Below, in pieces: positions 44,524 through 49,397 of a stretch of DNA of 49,397 nucleotides. The notes below the pieces were generated by a model. That model had not been told where the DNA came from. It saw only the letters and a program-made list of their open reading frames with translations, and ran no database searches. Source of the stretch: an uncultured Pseudomonadota bacterium (GTDB taxonomy: Bacteria; Pseudomonadota; Gammaproteobacteria; Steroidobacterales; Steroidobacteraceae). Position 1 is the first letter of the stretch, and every line of letters starts with the position of its first letter. A program made the translations under genes and the position numbers. The stretch spans positions 1 through 49,397 of the forward strand of contig CAILZL010000035.1 in NCBI GenBank assembly GCA_903838705.1, in the 5' to 3' direction.

Positions 44524-45138
44524 TCATTTTCTGAAGTGGAACGCAAGCACCAGCATTGCGATGGCTGCGATCCATGAACCAGTTACACGAATGCCAATCT
44601 TCATCCATTTTTTGTTTGCATTGCATGTATAAATTGGAATGTCGACCAGCAGGAAAGTTGCGCTGACCCACGTGCCAGCAAGTGTAGTGAAAGGCGATTG
44701 TACTGCACCAGCTTCAACTACCGAATCCAACCCAATGAGCGCGCCCGCCGTAGCGAACAACACGCAGCAAATAATCAGGAATAGCTGAAGTTCCAACGCA
44801 ACCAGTATGCCCACGACCAATGCCAGGCAGAAGATCACAGTTGAACTGACAGCAACCACATACGATGTGGTGGTTAAAAGGAGAGAGATCGTCAATACCG
44901 ATACGAATGTACCTATGGTGTACTTGAGCTGCACCGGTGGGTGCTGACCGGCAAGTAACCCGAGACCGATTAGTATCAGTATATGACCGGGTGTGGTAAG
45001 TGGATTCAATAATCCGGTTACAAAATCTCCCGCCCCTGCGATAGAGGTATGCGCCATTGCAGTTAATGGTAAAAGCAACAGCGCAACGCTGCATATGAGA
45101 GCACATCGCAGAGCGCTGCTTCTATTCATATAAGTCAT
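44524..45138 (-). CDS. HupE/UreJ-like protein, degenerate metal motif
   Basis: A 204-residue polytopic membrane protein with a signal peptide (cleavage near T-A-M-A-H) and about six helices. It aligns by pattern with the HupE/UreJ family. Where the neighbour has H-P-L-R-G-L-D-H, this one reads N-P-L-T-T-P-G-H, losing the first histidine and the aspartate, so metal transport may be changed or lost. Its start overlaps the upstream HupE gene stop (ATGA), giving translational coupling. The frame is open 25 codons upstream inside that gene; the coupled ATG is preferred. Possible roles are a regulatory or heteromeric partner of the intact copy. Confidence 0.7.
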   Translation of the reverse strand: MTYMNRSSALRCALICSVALLLLPLTAMAHTSIAGAGDFVTGLLNPLTTPGHILILIGLGLLAGQHPPVQLKYTIGTFVSVLTISLLLTTTSYVVAVSSTVIFCLALVVGILVALELQLFLIICCVLFATAGALIGLDSVVEAGAVQSPFTTLAGTWVSATFLLVDIPIYTCNANKKWMKIGIRVTGSWIAAIAMLVLAFHFRK

Positions 45139-45758
45139 ATCAGGTGGAACAGAAATGCAAATCCGGTCAATGCGATCATGGCACCACCCGCGCGAACGGT
45201 TAGTCGCCCCCACGGCCAGCGAACAAGTAGTCCTAGTGAAATACCACCCAGATGGAGCATGCCAGTCGCTGTTACGAAACCCACCGCATACGTGATCGCA
45301 TTGGCAGCATTAGGAAGTTCAGCTCCGTGGGCATATCCATGAAAAATGGCGAAGAACCCGACGATGCTACCTGCGATCCATAATGGTGGTTGAACCGCGA
45401 ACAGTACCATGCTGCCCAGTATGACGCCTGAGAGTGCAATGCCAGTTTCAATTCCCGGAAGTGGAATACCGAGGATGCCAATAGCGCCACCCACTGCCAT
45501 GACCATCGGAAATATCACCGGCAGGACCAACATTGCAGGTGCACCGAGAAAAGCCCCCCACAGACCAACCGCCACCATCGCGACTATGTGATCCAATCCC
45601 CTGAGTGGGTGCATGAAACCGCTCGCGAATCCCCCAATAACACCAGTTTCAGAATGCGCACTGGCATTGAAGGAAAAAAGCAGAAGCAATGCCATCCAGA
45701 ACAGGTGAACTGATGTATGACTAAACTCTCGGAATGATTTATTCATTGGAGTACTCAT
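45135..45758 (-). CDS. HupE/UreJ family metal permease-like protein
   Basis: A 207-residue polytopic inner-membrane protein. A signal peptide (F-N-A-S-A-H) is followed by the canonical family motif H-P-L-R-G-L-D-H-I-V-A-M and G-L-W-G-A, and then by H-G-Y-A-H-G-A-E. In characterised relatives these histidines and aspartate are needed for nickel or cobalt uptake. There is no urease or hydrogenase gene in the window, so the metal client is unknown. It is coupled to the degenerate copy. A second in-frame ATG four codons in is also possible. Confidence 0.85.
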   Translation of the reverse strand: MSTPMNKSFREFSHTSVHLFWMALLLLFSFNASAHSETGVIGGFASGFMHPLRGLDHIVAMVAVGLWGAFLGAPAMLVLPVIFPMVMAVGGAIGILGIPLPGIETGIALSGVILGSMVLFAVQPPLWIAGSIVGFFAIFHGYAHGAELPNAANAITYAVGFVTATGMLHLGGISLGLLVRWPWGRLTVRAGGAMIALTGFAFLFHLI

Positions 45759-45782
45759 CGGTAAAACTTCATGAAAATGAGG

Positions 45783-45992
45783 TCAGCGCTTATTACGAAC
45801 CGTCAGGATACATTCTATTTGATGGCTTAATAAACTCATCTGAATTATGCTAATATTATCTGATAGCAGTAGCTGCAAGATCATCAAAATAATCAGCACA
45901 AACAGAGTCAAGAAGCCATAATTTTCCCTTGCCAGATGTTTTGAGACATGGGGTACTGATGCAATCAGGAGTATCCGGCTCCCAAGGCACAT
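45783..45992 (-). CDS. Possible small membrane protein upstream of the HupE pair
   Basis: A 69-residue open frame with one hydrophobic helix (F-L-T-L-F-V-L-I-I-L-M-I-L-Q-L-L-L). It ends 24 bases before the HupE start and fills most of an otherwise empty 259-base gap. It has only a weak ribosome binding site (GGGTGATTAATAG-ATG). I recognise no family. It could be a real single-pass membrane peptide or simply AT-rich promoter DNA. Confidence 0.3.
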   Translation of the reverse strand: MCLGSRILLIASVPHVSKHLARENYGFLTLFVLIILMILQLLLSDNISIIQMSLLSHQIECILTVRNKR

Positions 45993-46017
45993 CTATTAAT
46001 CACCCGGCAGAGCTTAA

Positions 46018-48489
46018 TCAGAATTGCCAGCGATAACCCAGATAGTAGTAATAGCGCGAACTGTCCTGCCTGCTTGTTGAGGTATCGTGCTTTGATAATT
46101 CATTGCCTGCTTCAAGATCAACAAGAAGAGTGGGACGCTGCAAACTCAGCCGCACAGAAGGCGCATACAACCATAGAGTGCTGTCATCACTCTTGAACAA
46201 GCGACGATCAATCCGCAATTGCGGGCCAAACCGCCAGTCACCCCACACTGGCACGCGACTGCTCAGGCCAAGCGACGTCGTAGTAATTGATCCACCACTC
46301 TGATGACGCAGCCCCACAATATTGATATCGCCGCTGCGCATGATACTGGCTGCCATCAATTGTGCTGAGGCGATAAATTCTGGCCCATCGGGGGGAATGC
46401 CTTCGACTGGAGGAAAGCCCGGATCAAGATCGGAACCATCAGATGGCGGCGACGCACCCGTCTTGATGCTTTGAGCAGTGAAAGCGAACTGCATCCGTTC
46501 ACCAATCGGGCGTGAGGCCGTAAGACTGTACAGATCCGTGTCAGGCGTCCGGTCCAGCGCCAGCTGCTTGATGCGTTCGTCACTGAAAGCACCTGACAAG
46601 GCATCAAGTGAACTGACTGGCTGCCCCACCAAAGCATTGCGTGTTGTAACTAATGGACTTTTGCGTTGTTCCAGATCGATATTCAGTGACCAGCGATCCG
46701 GCAACTGCAGCGTTCCAACCAGTACTGCGCTGTTGAGTGCCCGGAAGTGCAAGTCGTAATCAACAAAACCGATGATGACGCGACCTGGACGGAAATACCG
46801 CAACTCGGCGCCTACCGCCTGGCGATCAACCTTGCCTTCCAGAGTTTGATTGACCAGATAAACACTGGGCTCCCAGGCGGAGGCAAGCGTACCGAAATTG
46901 AATGAAACCGACTCAAACAGACGCTTGGTGTTCAAACCGCTACGCGAACTATCAACCGGCATACCGAGTGTGATGTCCGTGGTGAAATGCGGATGCCACT
47001 GGTAACTGCCCATCAGACCGTCGTATGTACCAAATGAACCGCTACCCGAACGATTCTGTCTGCCCAGACTGCTATACCAGCCACGTTCACGGTCTGACCA
47101 TTCAACAAAGGCACTGCTGACGTGCAGCTGATCGCCCGGACCATTTTTCAGAAAATCATATCTGTAGCCGGCACTGACTCTTATGCGCGTATCGGTGTCG
47201 TAACCACGATAACGGGCGTTCAGGTCAAAGTCATTGAGTAACCCATTCTGCGTGGTAAGTCGTTGAGTAGCGTTATCAACCGTGAACTTGCTGTCATCAC
47301 GCCGATAGTATTGGGCGATGCCGCCATTCAGCTTCCAGGTACCTTCTTCAAAATCACTGGCGCCACTGGCTTGCCGACCCGGCAGGCTGGCTGTACGCAG
47401 CGCATATAGACGCTTTCGTACCCGGGAAGCCCTCGTGTCCTTGGGAAACTCACGGAGAAACTGTTCGTATTCGGCCTGAGCATGCGCCAGCTCCCCCATT
47501 CGTTCATGCGCGAGCCCAGACAGTTCCTGAGCCGATGCGCGGTATTTGTGACTGGGACGAGTGTTCAGTTTGGCCAGAATCTCAATAGCCGCTGAGTATT
47601 GCTTATGCCGGAAGCGGTTATTGGCTTCATCCCACAGAGAATCCGCCACTTCATCCCTGATCTTTTCATCAACAGAAATCTGCACCTGTCCATTAGCAGT
47701 GGAATCCTGATCAGGCATTAAATCCTGTTCGGCGACTTCTTCATCTGCAATGGCAAGCCAGGCACGTGGGTAGCTCTGTTGCGCTGCAAGCAACACACGT
47801 TCTGCATCAGCACGTAACGCGATCGGCCCTAGCCTCAACCGATACCAGTGAATGCCGTCAATTTCCTGCTCGGACGTATAGACTGCCGCACCCAATTTAT
47901 TTTTCGCTTGAACTACCACCTCATCGGGGAATGGCAGGAGCGCAGATTCCAGATTGATAGCATAGGCGGTGGTCACATCTCTGCTGAGCGCATCACCCAC
48001 CAGCACCTTGCCCTGTGTATCAGCTGATTCACCATTCCGGAGAATACGAATACGCAGCCCACGCTGATCATTTGTTGGCACCACCAGAAACTGTTGCGCC
48101 AGTCGCCAGTGGATCAGCAACTCCACCTCATTGCCCATCAATGGCAGCAGCTCGATACTGCGCACCACAGCAGGAGCTGGAGTCACCAGCGATTCATTAC
48201 TGATATTCCCGGATCCACAGTCAGTACCCAGATTCAACCTGACCCGCAGTTCGACACCCTGGTCAGCAGGCGTGTGCGTGACATAGCGAACCTGACAGGA
48301 AAACCGGATGGTCAGATCATAGCGTGCCGGAGTTTCAGCGATGTCCGCATCATCGAGAATTCTCGATAGATTCTGAGCCTGCAATGAACCGCAGGCGAGC
48401 AGAACAGCTATTACAAAAAAAATCCCTGCACACCTCATTCGGTAAAATGAGATACACAGCCGCTGATGCAAGAAGTTACTCAGGATCAC
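46018..48489 (-). CDS. Outer-membrane SPOR-TPR-beta-barrel protein
   Basis: An 823-residue envelope protein. A signal peptide ends near G-S-L-Q-A-Q. A beta-rich periplasmic region is followed by a SPOR-like segment (H-W-Y-R-L-R-L-G-P ... A-E-R-V-L-L-A-A near 213-235). TPR-like helices follow at about 285-365 (A-A-I-E-I-L-A-K-L-N, A-E-Y-E-Q-F-L-R-E-F-P). The C-terminal 430 residues form alternating amphipathic strands with aromatic girdles and end in ...Y-R-W-Q-F, the C-terminal phenylalanine of outer-membrane barrels. A GTG with AGG six bases upstream gives a long signal peptide; an inner ATG at 48438 is the alternative. A lipobox-like L-L-A-C is present, so a lipoprotein is possible. It starts only seven bases after the multihaem gene, suggesting a porin-cytochrome pair. 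Confidence 0.7.
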   Translation of the reverse strand: MILSNFLHQRLCISFYRMRCAGIFFVIAVLLACGSLQAQNLSRILDDADIAETPARYDLTIRFSCQVRYVTHTPADQGVELRVRLNLGTDCGSGNISNESLVTPAPAVVRSIELLPLMGNEVELLIHWRLAQQFLVVPTNDQRGLRIRILRNGESADTQGKVLVGDALSRDVTTAYAINLESALLPFPDEVVVQAKNKLGAAVYTSEQEIDGIHWYRLRLGPIALRADAERVLLAAQQSYPRAWLAIADEEVAEQDLMPDQDSTANGQVQISVDEKIRDEVADSLWDEANNRFRHKQYSAAIEILAKLNTRPSHKYRASAQELSGLAHERMGELAHAQAEYEQFLREFPKDTRASRVRKRLYALRTASLPGRQASGASDFEEGTWKLNGGIAQYYRRDDSKFTVDNATQRLTTQNGLLNDFDLNARYRGYDTDTRIRVSAGYRYDFLKNGPGDQLHVSSAFVEWSDRERGWYSSLGRQNRSGSGSFGTYDGLMGSYQWHPHFTTDITLGMPVDSSRSGLNTKRLFESVSFNFGTLASAWEPSVYLVNQTLEGKVDRQAVGAELRYFRPGRVIIGFVDYDLHFRALNSAVLVGTLQLPDRWSLNIDLEQRKSPLVTTRNALVGQPVSSLDALSGAFSDERIKQLALDRTPDTDLYSLTASRPIGERMQFAFTAQSIKTGASPPSDGSDLDPGFPPVEGIPPDGPEFIASAQLMAASIMRSGDINIVGLRHQSGGSITTTSLGLSSRVPVWGDWRFGPQLRIDRRLFKSDDSTLWLYAPSVRLSLQRPTLLVDLEAGNELSKHDTSTSRQDSSRYYYYLGYRWQF

Positions 48490-48496
48490 ACCGTAC

Positions 48497-49397
48497 CTAA
48501 TTGCTGAAACTGGTATCCGTCACCTTGTGGTGACTGTTACGGGTGGTCTTGATTTTCGTCAACGTTGCATCTGTATAAATATGGCAGGCACCTGTGCAGT
48601 TTTGCAATTCACCGACTGTGTATTTTGAAACATTAGTTACTTTCGTGTGCGGATCTGATTTGTAATTACCCGCATGACAACCCGCGCAATTCGGTCGATA
48701 TGACGGTGTCTTCCAGGTAGCCGCATCGGTGTTGGTGGTATGACAACTCAAGCAGGTAAGCGCCAGCCGGGTACTGTGGTCACCCGGATACTCAGTCGAA
48801 GTATGCTTGAAACTGATCGGCGTCCACACCGAGGTGGTATGACATACGTTACATTCACGCAATGTCGACATGTGTCCGGTATTCTTGCCAGTTGCAGATG
48901 TACCGTTGTGGCAGACTGAACAGCCGGTGGTAATACCAGTATGACTGAATGTTGCGGGCTTCCACACGAGAGTTGAATGACAGGTGTCGCATGACTGAGT
49001 AGTAGGTATGTGCGTTACCGGCTTGCCGGAAGCATTGACTCCGTTATGGCATGTAGCACAGGTTCCCTTTACCACTCCCGCATGATCAAACAATGCAGGA
49101 GTCCATGCCACTGTTGTATGACAGGTTTGACAGGTATCGACTGAAGCAATGTGATTCACTGACTTGCCGGTCGCCACCGTGCCGTTATGGCAGGAAGCAC
49201 AGGTGCCGATTACCTGCGTGTGATCCACCTTGCTGGCCGGCTTGAAGGTCGAAGTCACATGACAACTTTCACAGCTCTTACTGGTCAGGATATGCGAGGG
49301 GTTCTTGCCGGTCGCCGTCGTGCCGTTGTGGCAGGTTGAACAGCCGGTGGTGATACCCGTGTGATCAAAGCTGGCTGGCTTCCAGGCCAGAGTGCTA
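48497..49397 (-). CDS. Multihaem cytochrome c-like repeat protein, cut by the right edge
   Basis: The visible C-terminal 299 residues contain ten C-x-x-C-H haem-binding motifs and one C-T-G-A-C-H (C-x3-C-H). They are organised as repeats of about 46-47 residues with two haem motifs each: C-x-x-C-H-N-G-T-x-A-T-G-K ... C-x-x-C-H-T-T-x-W-x-P-A-x-F-x-H. Such proteins carry electrons in the periplasm or outside the cell. The N-terminus, with the expected signal peptide, lies beyond the window. The porin-like gene follows by seven bases on the same strand. The frame is open to the edge with no stop. Assignment to a named cytochrome family is not possible. Confidence 0.85.
   Translation of the reverse strand, partial: STLAWKPASFDHTGITTGCSTCHNGTTATGKNPSHILTSKSCESCHVTSTFKPASKVDHTQVIGTCASCHNGTVATGKSVNHIASVDTCQTCHTTVAWTPALFDHAGVVKGTCATCHNGVNASGKPVTHIPTTQSCDTCHSTLVWKPATFSHTGITTGCSVCHNGTSATGKNTGHMSTLRECNVCHTTSVWTPISFKHTSTEYPGDHSTRLALTCLSCHTTNTDAATWKTPSYRPNCAGCHAGNYKSDPHTKVTNVSKYTVGELQNCTGACHIYTDATLTKIKTTRNSHHKVTDTSFSN
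48900..49397 (-). repeat. Tandem 138-141 bp repeat in the multihaem gene
   Basis: The CCGTTRTGGCA sites (the C-H-N-G-T codons) recur at 48903, 49041, 49182 and 49323, spaced 138, 141 and 141 bases. Neighbouring copies share long nucleotide stretches, so the array grew by recent duplication. Confidence 0.82.

Noticed and set aside
1-49397. CRISPR arrays, insertion sequences, prophage or attachment sites
   Set aside because: No regularly spaced direct repeats with unique spacers, transposase or integrase motifs were found. The only tandem repeats are within the two protein-coding genes listed.

Overview
The window reads as a single chromosomal segment of a Gram-negative proteobacterium. The conserved backbone tig-clpP-clpX-lon-hupB, followed by tRNA-Val, tRNA-Asp, ppiD, and by fabI, mltD, gloB and dnaQ, together with many secreted and outer-membrane proteins, best fits a Beta- or Gammaproteobacterium. 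I lean to Betaproteobacteria (Nitrosomonadales-like) from gene order alone, with moderate confidence. Base composition is middling (roughly half G+C by eye). I see no insertion sequence, prophage, CRISPR array, rRNA or replication origin.

Left region (1-6086, minus strand): a compact operon, with touching or overlapping genes, encodes a small carrier protein, an acyl-CoA-dehydrogenase-like flavoprotein, a stand-alone class II aminoacyl-tRNA-synthetase-like amino acid:[carrier protein] ligase and a DUF1839 protein. A cytoplasmic family 2 glycosidase follows on the same strand. This is the most novel system in the window: a synthetase relative that charges a carrier protein instead of tRNA, with probable tailoring enzymes and no known end product.

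Secreted-protein island (6372-10061): a type I sulfatase with a non-canonical C-E-G-S-R active-site signature and a Gly/Met repeat tail, a di-haem DUF1111 oxidoreductase, and a four-EF-hand protein.

Stress and energy block (10367-25310): Hsp20, a DksA/TraR-like protein with a possible leader RNA switch, a copper ATPase, GlgC, a LOG-family protein, a beta-CASP metallo-beta-lactamase protein, a tandem Usp protein coupled to PEP synthase, a small membrane protein, a PAS hybrid kinase, and a FixL/FixJ-like kinase-regulator pair. The mixture resembles low-oxygen/starvation survival clusters of other proteobacteria.

Housekeeping core (25475-41992): cbpA-cbpM, dnaQ, a DegT/DnrJ-type aminotransferase, a methyltransferase, gloB-mltD, fabI, ppiD, tRNA-Asp, tRNA-Val, hupB, lon, clpX, clpP, tig and tRNA-Leu. 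Sigma-32-like promoters with the same 14-nt spacing lie before both lon and hsp20, and several Rho-independent terminators are clear.

Right region (42245-49397): a SnoaL-like periplasmic protein, a LapA-domain protein, three HupE/UreJ-superfamily membrane proteins (one with a degenerate metal motif), then a SPOR-TPR-beta-barrel outer-membrane protein directly downstream of a multihaem cytochrome-like protein built of 46-47-residue repeats. That protein runs off the right edge. The last two genes look like a porin-cytochrome pair for electron transfer across the outer membrane.

Several genes have start codons that I moved inward to an ATG, or to a TTG/GTG with a better ribosome binding site. 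The reason is given in each entry.
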